This document shows positions 1-9,057 of a stretch of DNA of 64,000 nt, in pieces. A program made the position numbers and the translations under genes. The DNA lies in NCBI GenBank assembly GCA_012839295.1, contig DUNO01000050.1, positions 91,202 to 155,201 on the forward strand, written 5' to 3'. The number at the start of each line of letters is the position of its first letter. Position 1 is the first letter of the stretch. The notes under the pieces were generated by a model, which was given only the letters and a program-made list of their open reading frames with translations, was not told the origin of the DNA and searched no databases. This stretch comes from Clostridiales bacterium. GTDB lineage: Bacteria; Bacillota; Clostridia; Lachnospirales; Lachnospiraceae.

Positions 1-2
1 GA

Positions 3-512
3 AAGAACTCTTTTTCCGGAAGCATTGCAGACTATGTCAAAAACCACGCGCCGGAAGGATATGTGTTTAAGACCATCGATATCGGAGGACTTCCCCTTTA
101 CAACCAGGATTACGATGGCGAAGAGCTGAAAGAATACACAGCATTCCGTAACGAAATAAAGGATTTAGACGGCGTGCTGTTCATTACACCGGAGCACAAC
201 CGTTCCATTCCGGCGGCACTGAAAAATGCGCTTGATATCGGCTCACGGCCTTATGGCGCAAATGCTTGGAGCGGCAAACCGGGTGCTGTGATTAGCCAGT
301 CTCCCGGGGGAATTGGCGGCTTTGGCGCAAATCATCATTTACGTCAGGTGCTGGCTTTTCTCAATGTTTTAACTCTTGCCCAGCCCGAAGCGTATATTGG
401 CGCTTACCACACATTGATTGATGAAAACGGTGCGTTAAGCAATGAAGCTACCAAAGAGTTTTTGAATGGATTTTTAGCTGCCTTTGCCGATTGGATTGAA
501 AAAGTTTCCTAA
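3..512 (+). CDS. NADPH-dependent FMN reductase family protein (5' partial)
   Basis: Flavodoxin-like NAD(P)H:FMN reductase/quinone reductase of the ArsH/YieF/azoreductase group, predicted to be a soluble FMN-binding oxidoreductase. The open frame runs off the left edge. Its first visible codons read KNSFSGSIADY, which matches the phosphate-binding segment after the family's GS(L/I)R motif, so only a few N-terminal residues are missing. LFITPEHNRSIPAALKNALD followed by a GSRP motif is the family's second FMN/tetramer signature. A GTG at 63 could be read as a start, but it would remove the flavin-phosphate loop, so the gene should be read as entering from outside. Physiological substrate unknown. 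Confidence 0.88.
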   Translation, partial: KNSFSGSIADYVKNHAPEGYVFKTIDIGGLPLYNQDYDGEELKEYTAFRNEIKDLDGVLFITPEHNRSIPAALKNALDIGSRPYGANAWSGKPGAVISQSPGGIGGFGANHHLRQVLAFLNVLTLAQPEAYIGAYHTLIDENGALSNEATKEFLNGFLAAFADWIEKVS

Positions 513-552
513 ATTGCACAAGAGGGAAATAGCAGGGAAACGTAACACTGAT

Positions 553-653
553 GAGGGGCTGCTGCAAAATGTAAGAGTTCAACAAGATATAGTTTCTGGC
601 TGCTGGCCAACATAAATATCTTGTATGAAAAATTCATTTTGCGACAGCCCCTC
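553..653. mobile_element. MITE-like 101-bp inverted-repeat element
   Basis: The ends at 553-571 and 635-653 are 19-bp terminal inverted repeats matching at 17 of 19 positions (GAGGGGCTG.. / ..CAGCCCCTC). Inside is a second inverted repeat, CAAGATAT (583-590) with ATATCTTG (616-623), so the whole element can fold into one long hairpin. There is no coding capacity. The GGGGCTGTCGCAAAA-type end resembles insertion-sequence termini, which suggests a non-autonomous derivative. No clear target-site duplication is visible. It lies between the FMN reductase stop and the parC 3' end, and could also act as a terminator. Confidence 0.6.
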
Positions 654-690
654 TGTCCTATTCTTAATAGAAATCCATGATAACCGGAAA

Positions 691-2940
691 TTATGACAGC
701 TGTGCCTTCTGCCCCTTATCACCGCGCTTACGGTTACGTACCTTTTTAGCACTCAGGGTCTTTTCGTTATAGGTGAAGGTTTCTTCATTAGGATCAAGTG
801 CAACTGCGTAGCACACAGAATCATTCTTCTCCAGGGTAATTGCTTTTACTCCGCGGCTGGTCTTTTTAAGCTCGCTTACTTCACAGAGCTGGAAGCCCAG
901 GGATAAACCTTTTTCTGTCAATATAATAACCTTCAGGTTACCGGACAGCACCTCACTGGCGCTCAGCAGGTTAATACTGATTATTTCGTCCTTTTCCTCA
1001 AGCTTTGTAGCACTGATCTGGGATCTGTTTGTCTCAAATTCAGCTCCAGAAACCTGCTTTATAAATCCGGCCTTTGTGGTAAATAATAGCTGGGCTTCAA
1101 AAAGCTGCTCAAAGGAGGTAGCAAGGATTATGTTTTCCTTGTCCAGCTTACATAAATTATGGATCAGGATGCCCTTATCCTTCATCTTGCAGCGTGGGAT
1201 ATTCTCCGCCTTTACCTGATACATATTGCCTTCCGCCGTGAATATACAGAGGCGGTCCGTATTCTTCATCTGTATGATGGTGACATACTCCTTCAGGTTA
1301 TCCTCGGAAGCCCTGGTGTAGCTTGTCACGTCAATGGACTTGGTATATCCAAAGCGGTCCATGAGGACGTAAATATCCTCAATCTTCACTTCCTCTACAT
1401 AGTCTACCGTTGTAGCATTTGCAAGCATGGTCATCCGGTCCCTATGGAAGAGCTTCTTATATTCCCTCAGCTTTGATTTTATGACCTTATAGAGCTCCTT
1501 GTTACTGCCGAGGATTTTCTTGTATTCCTCGATGGAATTCAGCAGCTCGATGTTCTCATCATGGAGCTTTAGGATTTCCAGCCCGATTAATTTGCTTAAT
1601 TGCATCGCCAGGATGGCATCCGCCTGCCGTTCGGTGAAATCAAGCTTTTTGGCTTCATCCTCCGAGGCCTTGGATTTGAACCGGATACCAACGGTATTAC
1701 CCTCAATCAGACAGCTTTTTGCCTGCTTAATGGAAGAGCTGCCACGGAGAATCTCAATAATTAAGTCAATAACATCCGTGGCTTTAATCAGGCCACCAAC
1801 AATCTCAAGCCGCTTCTGGGCTTTATCCAGAAGATATTGGTATTCCTTTGTATAAAGCTCTACCTGGAAATCAACAAATTCACTTAGAATAGATTTCAAA
1901 TTAAATACGATGGGCTGCTGGTTCTTGACGGCGAGGAGATTTGCGGAATAAGTATCCTCCATGCCGGATTTTTTATATAATCCATTTAAGAGATTGTTAA
2001 GGTCACGGTCTTTTTTCACTTCAATGACGACACGGATCCCCTCCTTGGAGGATTCGTCGCGGACATCGTAGATTTCATCAAAAACCTTGTCCTTCATTAA
2101 GGAGGCGAGCCCCTCAACCAGCTTTGTTTTATTTCCTGCTATGGTATAGGGGATTTCCGTGATAACAAGGTTTTTGCGGCCGTTATCCCCGTTTTCAATC
2201 TCAACCTTGGAGCGGATCCGTATCTTTCCTTCACCGGTCTCATAGAGGGCTACAAGATCGTCCTGGTTGGTGATGATACCGCCGGTCGGAAAATCCGGAG
2301 CCGGTATATGTTCCATTAATTTTCTTACAGTAATGTCCGGGTTATCCATATAAGCGATGACCCCGTCAATCACTTCATCAGGATTGTGGGGCGGAATATT
2401 GGTCGCCATACCTACGGCAATGCCGGTGGTTCCGTTAATCAGAAGATTCGGGATCATGGCCGGCAGGACAGTGGGTTCTTTCTCGCTGTCATCAAAGTTT
2501 GGCTGGAATTCAATAAGTCCTTTTTCCAGGTGGTCCAGTAAAGCCATGGCTCCGAGGGATAATCTGGCCTCCGTATAACGCATTGCCGCGGCACCGTCAC
2601 CATCAATGGAGCCGAAGTTTCCATGCCCGTCCACAAGGGGAAGCATCAGGGAATAATCCTCGGCCATCCGCACTAGGGCTTCATAGATGGAAGAGTCACC
2701 ATGGGGGTGGTATTTACCCATGGTATCACCGACAATACGTGCACTTTTCCTATGGGGCTTGGAAGGATCCAGGCCAAGCTCAGTCATGGAGTACAGGATC
2801 CTGCGCTGTACCGGCTTTAAGCCGTCCCTGACATCGGGCAGGGCCCTGGCGATAATAACGCTCATGGCATAATCCCGGTAGCTGTTTTTCATTTCTTCAG
2901 AATAGTCCAATTGGATGATCTGATCATTTATTTTACTCAT
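691..2940 (-). CDS. parC: Type IIA DNA topoisomerase subunit A (ParC/GyrA family, likely topoisomerase IV)
   Basis: Breakage-reunion subunit that partners ParE to decatenate or relax DNA. Residues 1-480 form the winged-helix/tower/coiled-coil core. The catalytic tyrosine is Tyr122 in [12 protein letters not shown]. The quinolone-determining segment [15 protein letters not shown] has Ser83 and Glu87, the usual sensitive-type residues. Residues ~490-749 are the beta-pinwheel C-terminal domain. At 749 residues it is shorter than typical GyrA (~820), and there is no internal canonical GyrA box; a related RKRGDKG sequence sits at the very C-terminus. It lies 181 bp downstream of parE on the same strand. 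ParC is favoured over GyrA because of the parE-parC order and the short pinwheel, but a gyrase paralogue cannot be excluded. Confidence 0.9.
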   Translation of the reverse strand: MSKINDQIIQLDYSEEMKNSYRDYAMSVIIARALPDVRDGLKPVQRRILYSMTELGLDPSKPHRKSARIVGDTMGKYHPHGDSSIYEALVRMAEDYSLMLPLVDGHGNFGSIDGDGAAAMRYTEARLSLGAMALLDHLEKGLIEFQPNFDDSEKEPTVLPAMIPNLLINGTTGIAVGMATNIPPHNPDEVIDGVIAYMDNPDITVRKLMEHIPAPDFPTGGIITNQDDLVALYETGEGKIRIRSKVEIENGDNGRKNLVITEIPYTIAGNKTKLVEGLASLMKDKVFDEIYDVRDESSKEGIRVVIEVKKDRDLNNLLNGLYKKSGMEDTYSANLLAVKNQQPIVFNLKSILSEFVDFQVELYTKEYQYLLDKAQKRLEIVGGLIKATDVIDLIIEILRGSSSIKQAKSCLIEGNTVGIRFKSKASEDEAKKLDFTERQADAILAMQLSKLIGLEILKLHDENIELLNSIEEYKKILGSNKELYKVIKSKLREYKKLFHRDRMTMLANATTVDYVEEVKIEDIYVLMDRFGYTKSIDVTSYTRASEDNLKEYVTIIQMKNTDRLCIFTAEGNMYQVKAENIPRCKMKDKGILIHNLCKLDKENIILATSFEQLFEAQLLFTTKAGFIKQVSGAEFETNRSQISATKLEEKDEIISINLLSASEVLSGNLKVIILTEKGLSLGFQLCEVSELKKTSRGVKAITLEKNDSVCYAVALDPNEETFTYNEKTLSAKKVRNRKRGDKGQKAQLS

Positions 2941-2948
2941 TGTATCAA

Positions 2949-3001
2949 GCCTCCTGTTTAATGGAGGCTTTGCCTCCTGTTTTTACGGAGGCCTTGCCTC
3001 C
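2949..3001. repeat. Tandem hairpins between parE and parC
   Basis: GCCTCC occurs at 2949, 2972 and 2996, alternating with GGAGGC at 2963 and 2987. This gives two successive small stem-loops (2949-2968 and 2972-2992) just upstream of parC. On the minus strand they fall in the parC leader, next to its start codon. They may stabilise or process the dicistronic mRNA or tune parC translation. The rest of the 181-bp gap shows no other clear signal. Confidence 0.55.
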
Positions 3002-3121
3002 AACTCTATCAAATTACAATCTTTTAGGTGATTACGAAACTCAAGAACTACCATTGTTTTTCATGTCATTGGTGCAGATCCCTGAGCGCAATTATCTATA
3101 CAATCTATCATTGAGAGTACA

Positions 3122-5053
3122 CTAGATATCGACCTTTGCATATTTTGCTTCTTCCATAATAAAGCTTCGCCTGGGAGGGACGTTATTGCTCATCAGGATA
3201 TTCGTGATTTCATCTGCCTCCACCGTATCGCTGATCTCAATCTGGGCCAGAATCCGGGTTTCAGGATTTAAGGTGGTTTCCCATAGCTGATGGGCGTCCA
3301 TCTCACCAAGTCCCTTATAGCGCTGGAGGTTAAGGATTTTATTGCCTTCTATTTTACGGAATTTTTCTAATTCAAAATCATTATAGAGATATTCGGACTT
3401 TTTAGCTTTCTTACCCTTTACGGCGGTTTCGTACTCAACCTTATATAGGGGCGGCATGCCGCGGTAAACCTTTCCTTCCAGGATCAGCTCCGGCATAAAC
3501 CGGTAGAAGAAGGTCAGCAGCAGGGTGCTGATATGGGCACCGTCCACGTCCGCATCTGTCAGGATTATGATCTTGTCATAACGGAGCTTCGAAATGTCAA
3601 ATTCATCCCCAATGCCACAGCCAAAGGATGCGATCATGGACTTTATTTCGTTATTGACAAGGATTTTTTCCAAGGTTGCCTTTTCTACATTCAGGATCTT
3701 TCCGCGCAGGGGAAGTACGGCCTGGGTGCGGCGGTTCCTGGCGGTTTTTACGGTACCTCCGGCGGAATCACCCTCCACGATGTATAATTCGCATTCCTCC
3801 GGCTTTTTGGAGGAGCAGGAAGCCAGCTTGCTGCGCGTATCGACATCATTTAGCTGCTTCAATACGGCAACCCTGGCCTTATCGCTGGCGCGCCTTGCGT
3901 TAAAGGATTTCAGGGAGTTGTCCAAAATGCTGCGGAGCACCTCGATATTCTTATCGAACCAGCGCTGTGCCTCCGCGGAGAAGACTTCATCCACGGCGCT
4001 CTTGGCATCCGTATTACCAAGCTTTGTCTTTGTCTGTCCCTCAAACTGGGGATCGGGATGCTTGATGGACACAATTGCTACAAGGCCGTTCCGGATATCC
4101 TTGCCGTCAAAATTCTCATCCTTCTCCTTTAGGTAGTTCAGCTCCCTGGCATACTGGTTAATGACGCGGGTTAGCCCTGTCTTAAAGCCGGTTATCAAGG
4201 TACCGCCGTCAACCACGTTGATCCTGTTGCAGTAAGCATTGATCTGCTCAGAATAGCTGTCCGTATACTGGAGGGCAATCTCCACCTCGATATCACCGCT
4301 TGTTCCCTCCAGATAGATTGGTTCGTCGTGGAGCTTTGTCATGTCCCGGGTCAGGTAGGATACAAAGCTCTTAATGCCATATTCCTCCTGGTAGGTCTTG
4401 GTGACTCCCGTATGCTGGTCCGTAAAGCAGATGAGAATGTTCTTATTTAAAAACGCAATTTCCTTTAGCTTCTTCTGGATAATCTCCGCCTTGAATTCCA
4501 CTGTCTCAAAAATTGTTTCATCGGGATAAAAGGTCACCTTGGTACCCGTGTCGGATTTATTGCATTTTCCGACCACCGGCAGCAGGCCGTCCTCCAGCTG
4601 GGTGATGGCATGTCCACCGTTTACATATTCATCACGGTATATTTTACCGTCCCTTCTTACCTCCACAACCATCCGCCTGGAGAGGGCATTTACGACGGAG
4701 GCACCTACTCCATGGAGGCCTCCGGAGACCTTGTAGACAGAGCCTCCGAATTTGCCTCCGGCATGCAGTATGGTATAGACTACACGGACCGTAGGAATTT
4801 TCTTCGTTGGATGGATATCCACCGGTATACCACGGCCATTGTCGCATATTTCAATTCCGCCGTCCTTTAGTAAAGTGATATTGATTTTTGTACAAAATCC
4901 GGCTAAATGTTCATCAATTCCATTATCAATGATTTCCCAGATCAGATGGTGCAGCCCCCGGGGCCCGGTACTTCCAATATACATACCAGGACGCTTCCTC
5001 ACGGCCTCAAGCCCTTCTAATACTACGATCTGGCTTCCGCTATACTGTTCCAT
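3122..5053 (-). CDS. parE: Type IIA DNA topoisomerase subunit B (ParE/GyrB family, likely topoisomerase IV)
   Basis: ATPase subunit of the type II topoisomerase encoded with parC. The N-terminal GHKL ATPase domain shows the N-box (EIIDNGIDEHLAG), the DNGRGIP loop and the GGLHGVGASVVNALS ATP lid. The transducer domain follows. The TOPRIM metal-binding motifs are EGDSAGG and DADVDG. The C-terminus has the expected QRYKGLGEMD and ETT.NP motifs. The length of 643 residues is normal for ParE or Gram-positive GyrB. The ribosome binding site on the minus strand is AAGGGG, 9 bases before ATG. It is transcribed divergently from the ilvB T-box unit. Confidence 0.92.
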   Translation of the reverse strand: MEQYSGSQIVVLEGLEAVRKRPGMYIGSTGPRGLHHLIWEIIDNGIDEHLAGFCTKINITLLKDGGIEICDNGRGIPVDIHPTKKIPTVRVVYTILHAGGKFGGSVYKVSGGLHGVGASVVNALSRRMVVEVRRDGKIYRDEYVNGGHAITQLEDGLLPVVGKCNKSDTGTKVTFYPDETIFETVEFKAEIIQKKLKEIAFLNKNILICFTDQHTGVTKTYQEEYGIKSFVSYLTRDMTKLHDEPIYLEGTSGDIEVEIALQYTDSYSEQINAYCNRINVVDGGTLITGFKTGLTRVINQYARELNYLKEKDENFDGKDIRNGLVAIVSIKHPDPQFEGQTKTKLGNTDAKSAVDEVFSAEAQRWFDKNIEVLRSILDNSLKSFNARRASDKARVAVLKQLNDVDTRSKLASCSSKKPEECELYIVEGDSAGGTVKTARNRRTQAVLPLRGKILNVEKATLEKILVNNEIKSMIASFGCGIGDEFDISKLRYDKIIILTDADVDGAHISTLLLTFFYRFMPELILEGKVYRGMPPLYKVEYETAVKGKKAKKSEYLYNDFELEKFRKIEGNKILNLQRYKGLGEMDAHQLWETTLNPETRILAQIEISDTVEADEITNILMSNNVPPRRSFIMEEAKYAKVDI

Positions 5054-5114
5054 GTTGAAAACCCCTTTTACTATGAATTCGGTGGTATGTCAAAGCATAC
5101 CCTTATTAATGTAC

Positions 5115-5159
5115 CTGAGGGAATCGAAAGTATGTTTCCCTCAGCCCTAATGAATTATA
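5115..5159 (-). promoter_or_regulatory. parE promoter -10 and 5'-terminal hairpin
   Basis: On the minus strand TATAAT lies at 5159-5154, preceded 17 bp upstream by a weak -35 (TAGAAA). Immediately after the expected start point, CTGAGGGAA (5144-5136) pairs perfectly with TTCCCTCAG (5123-5115), a 9-bp stem. An mRNA beginning here would carry a protective 5'-terminal hairpin and a leader of about 95 nt before parE. Confidence 0.5.
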
Positions 5160-5253
5160 ACATAATGAAAATAACATTTCTACTAGTATTACAGGTAAGG
5201 ATTGACACCATATTTCAACAGCATATTTTTGCAGGATTTTTACATGAAAATGC

Positions 5254-5282
5254 TTGACAGGGAAGGGTTGTAATGTTAGAAT
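5254..5282 (+). promoter_or_regulatory. ilvB T-box promoter
   Basis: Consensus sigma-A promoter: -35 TTGACA (5254-5259), 17-bp spacer, -10 TAGAAT (5277-5282). It places transcription start near 5289, just upstream of T-box stem I. Confidence 0.85.
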
Positions 5283-5288
5283 GACAAA

Positions 5289-5642
5289 AACTAAGCATAT
5301 AGAGAAAAGCAATGACGGGGAGTAGTACGTATTTATCAGATTTCCAGAGAGAAGATGGTTGGTGCGAATCTTTATTCGGAAAATATGGAAGTAGCCCCTG
5401 AGCAGTGGACCGAACGGGAATTTTGTAAATGATTCTTTAGTAGGCTTCAACGGAGTTTCCGCCGTTAAAAGGAAAGCGGTATCGATAGTAATATCCGTAC
5501 TGATAATATTATTGTCAGTAAAGGTTTATTATCCGTACTGACAGAGTGCAGAGCAAGAATAGGATATATTCTTCCTGAATTTAGGTGGTAACACGGATTG
5601 CATATTCGCCCTAAGCTAAGAGATTAGCTTAGGGCTTTTTTG
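5289..5642 (+). promoter_or_regulatory. T-box riboswitch leader of ilvB, valine-type specifier
   Basis: tRNA-sensing leader. Stem I is visible: GGGG (5317-5320) pairs with CCCC (5395-5398), and CGTATTT (5328-5334) pairs with AAATATG (5381-5387). They enclose an internal loop with AGTA on the 5' side and GAA-GTA-G on the 3' side. By the known layout (GAA, specifier triplet, purine) the specifier is GTA at 5391-5393, a valine codon. The conserved T-box sequence AGGTGGTAACACGG is at 5583-5596; its TGGT bulge fits a tRNA ending ACCA. The leader ends in a terminator. Uncharged tRNA should favour read-through into ilvB. Confidence 0.93.
5608..5642 (+). terminator. T-box-controlled intrinsic terminator
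   Basis: A perfect 12-bp stem, GCCCTAAGCTAA (5608-5619) with TTAGCTTAGGGC (5624-5635), is followed by a T run. It is mutually exclusive with the T-box antiterminator at ~5583-5610. Confidence 0.93.
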
Positions 5643-5721
5643 TTTGCCCAATATGGGTAAACTCTTTCCGGCAGTTTTTTTAATCAAATCCCGCCTGTGG
5701 CGGAGGAATGGAGGATCACAT

Positions 5722-7446
5722 ATGGATATCAAAGGAACAGAATTATTTGTAAAGGCATTGAAGGCAGAAGGAGTAGATATCCTCTTCGGCTACCCCGGCG
5801 GCATGGCAATTGACTTATTTGACGCCCTTTACGGGGAGCAGGAGATTGAGGTGGTGCTGCCGAGGCATGAGCAGGCCCTGGTCCATGCGGCGGACGGTTA
5901 CGCGCGTTCTACAGGCAAGGTTGGGGTATGCCTGGTAACAAGCGGTCCGGGGGCAACCAACCTGGTCACCGGGATTGCCACTGCCAATTACGACAGTGTT
6001 CCCCTGGTTTGCTTCACAGGGCAGGTTGCCACCAATCTGATCGGGAATGATGCATTCCAGGAGGTGGATATCGTGGGCATCACGAGAAGTATCTGCAAAT
6101 ATGCGGTTACGGTCAGGGACAGGAAGGAGCTGGGGGAGATCATCAAGAAGGCCTTCTATATTGCCAGGACCGGGAAGCCGGGCCCTGTCCTCGTGGATAT
6201 ACCCAAGGATATCCAGCAGGCCTATGGGGATGGGGAATACCCGGAGCATATTTCCATCCGGGGATATAAGCCTAACAGCAATGTGCATGCCGGCCAGATT
6301 AACAGGGTTATGGAGGTATTAAAGTCGGCGGCAAAGCCGGTAATGCTTATCGGCGGAGGTGTGAATATCTCGGGAGCCGGGAAAGAGCTTACCAGGTTTG
6401 CGGAAATTACCGGTATTCCCGTAATAACAACAATTATGGGGAAGGGAGCCATTCCCACGGAGCATCCGAGGTATGTGGGAAATATCGGCATGCATGGCAA
6501 TTATGCTTCCAACCAGGCAATTAGTGAGTGTGATGTGCTGCTGTCCATAGGAACCCGCTTCAATGACCGTATTACAGGCAGGATCAGCGAGTTTGCCCGC
6601 AATGCGACCATTATTCATATCGATATAGATTCTGCTTCCATATCAAAAAATATCAAGGTTGACATCCCCGTTGTGGCAGATGCAAAAAGTGCCCTTAAAA
6701 TGATGCTTAATTCGGCTGAGGAGCTTAAAATATCAGAATGGGTTGCATTAATTGGGGAATGGAATAAGGATAATCCGATCCATATGGATAATTATAAAGG
6801 ATTGACCCCTGAGAAAATAATTAAAAAGATAAACCAAATGTTCCAAAATTCTATTGTAACCACTGACGTAGGACAGAACCAGCTGTGGACGACCCAGTAT
6901 CTGGAGCTGGACGGGAATAAACAGCTGATTACCTCCGGCGGCCTTGGAACCATGGGCTACGGCTTTCCTTCAGCCATAGGAGCCAAGCTGGGGAATCCTG
7001 ATAAGGCAGTTATCTGTATTACCGGAGACGGCGGCTTTCAAATGAACCTCCAGGAGCTGGCTACAGCCGTCGCCCTTGAGCTGCCGGTCATTATCTGTAT
7101 CCTGAATAACTCTTACCTGGGTAATGTGCGCCAGTGGCAGGAAATGTTCTTTGACCGCCGGTATTCCAGTACCTGCCTAAGGTACCGGAAACGCTGCAAC
7201 AGGGACTGCCAGAATAAGGAGAAGGCCTGTCCGAAATATTCACCGGATTTTATCAGGCTGGCAGAGAGCTATGATGCAAAAGGAATCCGGGTTGAAAAGG
7301 AAGAGGATATGGAAGGGGCATTCAGGGCTGCCTTGGAGAATAGGGATACACCTACGGTTATCGAATTTATGATAGAGCAGGAAGCGAACGTATTGCCAAT
7401 TGTACCGGCGGGGAAAGCGCTGAATGAAATGATTATGGAGGGCTAA
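5722..7446 (+). CDS. ilvB: Acetolactate synthase large (catalytic) subunit
   Basis: Thiamine-diphosphate enzyme making acetolactate or acetohydroxybutyrate, the first common step to valine, leucine and isoleucine. The ATG at 5722 is chosen because GGAGG ends 7 bases upstream and the protein then starts MDIKGTELFVKAL as in the family; an upstream in-frame ATG at 5644 lies in the T-box terminator tail. Visible motifs are FGYPGGMAIDLFDAL, RHEQ (ThDP glutamate) and the GDGGFQMNLQEL ThDP/Mg site. Unusual: after RRYSST there is a short Cys-rich insert with pattern C-x6-C-x3-C-x6-C before KYSPDF, absent from classical AHAS. 574 residues. Followed by ilvN. Confidence 0.95.
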   Translation: MDIKGTELFVKALKAEGVDILFGYPGGMAIDLFDALYGEQEIEVVLPRHEQALVHAADGYARSTGKVGVCLVTSGPGATNLVTGIATANYDSVPLVCFTGQVATNLIGNDAFQEVDIVGITRSICKYAVTVRDRKELGEIIKKAFYIARTGKPGPVLVDIPKDIQQAYGDGEYPEHISIRGYKPNSNVHAGQINRVMEVLKSAAKPVMLIGGGVNISGAGKELTRFAEITGIPVITTIMGKGAIPTEHPRYVGNIGMHGNYASNQAISECDVLLSIGTRFNDRITGRISEFARNATIIHIDIDSASISKNIKVDIPVVADAKSALKMMLNSAEELKISEWVALIGEWNKDNPIHMDNYKGLTPEKIIKKINQMFQNSIVTTDVGQNQLWTTQYLELDGNKQLITSGGLGTMGYGFPSAIGAKLGNPDKAVICITGDGGFQMNLQELATAVALELPVIICILNNSYLGNVRQWQEMFFDRRYSSTCLRYRKRCNRDCQNKEKACPKYSPDFIRLAESYDAKGIRVEKEEDMEGAFRAALENRDTPTVIEFMIEQEANVLPIVPAGKALNEMIMEG

Positions 7447-7508
7447 GCGTGAAGAGAAGTTCTAAGACACCAAAAGACGGTGACTGACAACTTCTATGCT
7501 TTACACTG

Positions 7509-7533
7509 GAAGAACGCAAGAACAGCGTTCTTC
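7509..7533 (+). other. Intra-operon hairpin between ilvB and ilvN
   Basis: GAAGAACGC (7509-7517) and GCGTTCTTC (7525-7533) form a perfect 9-bp stem with a 7-nt loop. There is no strong T run, so it is more likely an mRNA stability or partial attenuation element than a full terminator. The gap from ilvB to ilvN is 128 bp. Confidence 0.5.
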
Positions 7534-7574
7534 TTACTTATGCGCAAAAAGCATGCGCGGAAATGGAGGTAAGA

Positions 7575-8072
7575 ATGAAGAAAAGATGGATTTGTCTTTT
7601 TGTAGAAAATGAAATTGGTACCCTTGCAAGAATTGCCGGACTTTTTTCCGGTAAATCCTATAACCTGGACAGCTTGACCGTGGGTGAGACGGAGGACCGG
7701 ACGATATCCAGGATGACCATCAGCCTGACCAGTGATGATATGACCTTTGAGCAGGTAAAAAAGCAGCTGAACAGGGCGGTGGAGGTTATCAAGGTGGTGG
7801 ATTATACGGATATTCCGATTTATATCCGGGAAGTATTGTTTATTAAGGTTTTTCATTGCAACGAAGCGGATAAGGTAGAGCTGTTCCGTATTGCGGAGGT
7901 ATTCGGACTTACAATAGCGGATTATGACAAGAATACAATATTACTGGAATGCACCCATTCCGAGGCGAAAAATAATGATGTTATCAAGCTGCTGGATAAA
8001 TTCTTCTGCAACCGGTTGGAAATCGTAAGGAGCGGAGGAGTGGCTATCGAATCGATTTCCTTGACATCCTGA
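7575..8072 (+). CDS. ilvN: Acetolactate synthase small (regulatory) subunit
   Basis: Regulatory subunit that binds IlvB and confers end-product (valine) feedback. The N-terminal ACT domain is clear: ENEIGTLARIAGLFSGKSYN followed by LDSLTVG matches the IlvN/IlvH signature. A C-terminal ALS_ss domain (~80-165) follows and ends in an IVRSGGVAI motif. The start at 7575 is preferred over the ATG at 7563 because GGAGG (7565-7569) overlaps the upstream ATG and sits 5 bases before 7575. 165 residues, close to the usual ~160. Shares the T-box-controlled transcript with ilvB. Confidence 0.92.
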   Translation: MKKRWICLFVENEIGTLARIAGLFSGKSYNLDSLTVGETEDRTISRMTISLTSDDMTFEQVKKQLNRAVEVIKVVDYTDIPIYIREVLFIKVFHCNEADKVELFRIAEVFGLTIADYDKNTILLECTHSEAKNNDVIKLLDKFFCNRLEIVRSGGVAIESISLTS

Positions 8073-8111
8073 GAAAATTTAATCAAGAATTTAAATAAAT
8101 GAAAAAAACAT

Positions 8112-8195
8112 TTGAAAAAAACGTAGAATGATGTATAATAGGGACAATATTTATAGCAGAGAGAATCCCCCTAGGCGTGAGGCGAAAGGGGGAAT
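8112..8195 (+). promoter_or_regulatory. Promoter and leader hairpin upstream of the PHP gene
   Basis: TTGAAA (8112-8117), 16-bp spacer, TATAAT (8134-8139). Shortly downstream, CCCCC (8167-8171) can pair with GGGGG (8188-8192) to form a stem closing a 16-nt loop that contains GGCGTGAGGCG. No known riboswitch was recognised in the ~160-nt leader. Confidence 0.55.
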
Positions 8196-8302
8196 TTCTG
8201 GGATTATAGGATAATGAGTGTTTTTTTGGTATCTGGTGTATTATTTTGCGGATAGAATAATTATGCAGGATAAGCTATTATATATGAAAGGCTATGGTGA
8301 AT

Positions 8303-8980
8303 ATGAGTCTATTCCTTTATGAGACGCATCTCCATACAAGTGAAGCAAGCGCCTGTGCCGTATTCAGCGCAAAGGAGCATGTAAGGTATTATAAAGAGGC
8401 CGGTTACGATGGGATTATCGTGACGGATCATTTTTTTAACGGCAATACCTGTATACCCTCAGGGCTTCCCTGGGAAGAGCGGGTGAACTTATTTTACAAG
8501 GGATATGAAAATGCAAAGGCAGAGGGGGATAAGCTGGGGCTGAAGGTCTTTTTTGGCTGGGAAGCCAATTTTGATGCCACTGAGTTTTTAATATATGGGC
8601 TGGATAAGGCCTGGCTGCTTAATAATCCGGATATATTATCCTGGCCCATAGAGGAGCATTACCGGAGGATCCACGAAGACGGCGGTTTTGTTGTCCATGC
8701 ACATCCCTACCGGATCAGACCATATATTAAAGAGGTCAGGTTGTTCCCGAAGCTTGTTGATGCCGTAGAGGCAATCAATGTAGGAAACCATAACGACACC
8801 TTTGACCGGCAGGCTTTAGTCTATGCCAGGAAGCATAAGCTCCCGGTTACGGCAGGTACGGATGCCCACGGCAATGAGAGGCGGCACAGTGGCATGGCGT
8901 TTTCCTATGAAGTAGAAACTATACAGGCCTTTATCGAGGGGATCAGGGCAGGCAAAGGCGATCTGCTGAAACCGAGATAA
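8303..8980 (+). CDS. PHP-domain metal-dependent phosphoesterase
   Basis: Predicted phosphoesterase of the polymerase-and-histidinol-phosphatase superfamily, a TIM-like barrel using clustered metals. Metal-ligand motifs are in order: ETHLHTSEAS near the N-terminus, GIIVTDHFF, a glutamate in GWEANF, HAHPYR and GTDAHG near the C-terminus. 225 residues, typical for stand-alone PHP proteins. The start is ambiguous: ATG 8303 is 11 bases from AAAGG, while ATG 8294 is only 2 bases from it. It is monocistronic or first of a unit with lysA. The exact substrate (nucleotide, histidinol phosphate or other) cannot be told from sequence. Confidence 0.85.
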   Translation: MSLFLYETHLHTSEASACAVFSAKEHVRYYKEAGYDGIIVTDHFFNGNTCIPSGLPWEERVNLFYKGYENAKAEGDKLGLKVFFGWEANFDATEFLIYGLDKAWLLNNPDILSWPIEEHYRRIHEDGGFVVHAHPYRIRPYIKEVRLFPKLVDAVEAINVGNHNDTFDRQALVYARKHKLPVTAGTDAHGNERRHSGMAFSYEVETIQAFIEGIRAGKGDLLKPR

Positions 8981-9057
8981 TTAAAATAGATTTTGGGAAA
9001 CGATGAAGACAGTAAAGAGGGCTCTTTACGAATAGTTAATGAAATAGGAGGTTCTAT

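Noticed and set aside
3594..4136. 180-codon plus-strand open frame inside parE
   Set aside because: Antisense to conserved TOPRIM and ATPase motifs of parE; Ser/Phe-rich composition typical of a shadow frame.
5106..5450. 114-codon minus-strand frame over the parE promoter and T-box
   Set aside because: Overlaps clear regulatory elements (promoters, T-box stem I) and has no recognisable product.
8140..8302. Possible riboswitch ahead of the PHP gene
   Set aside because: Only one GC-rich stem was found; no conserved core of a known class could be recognised.
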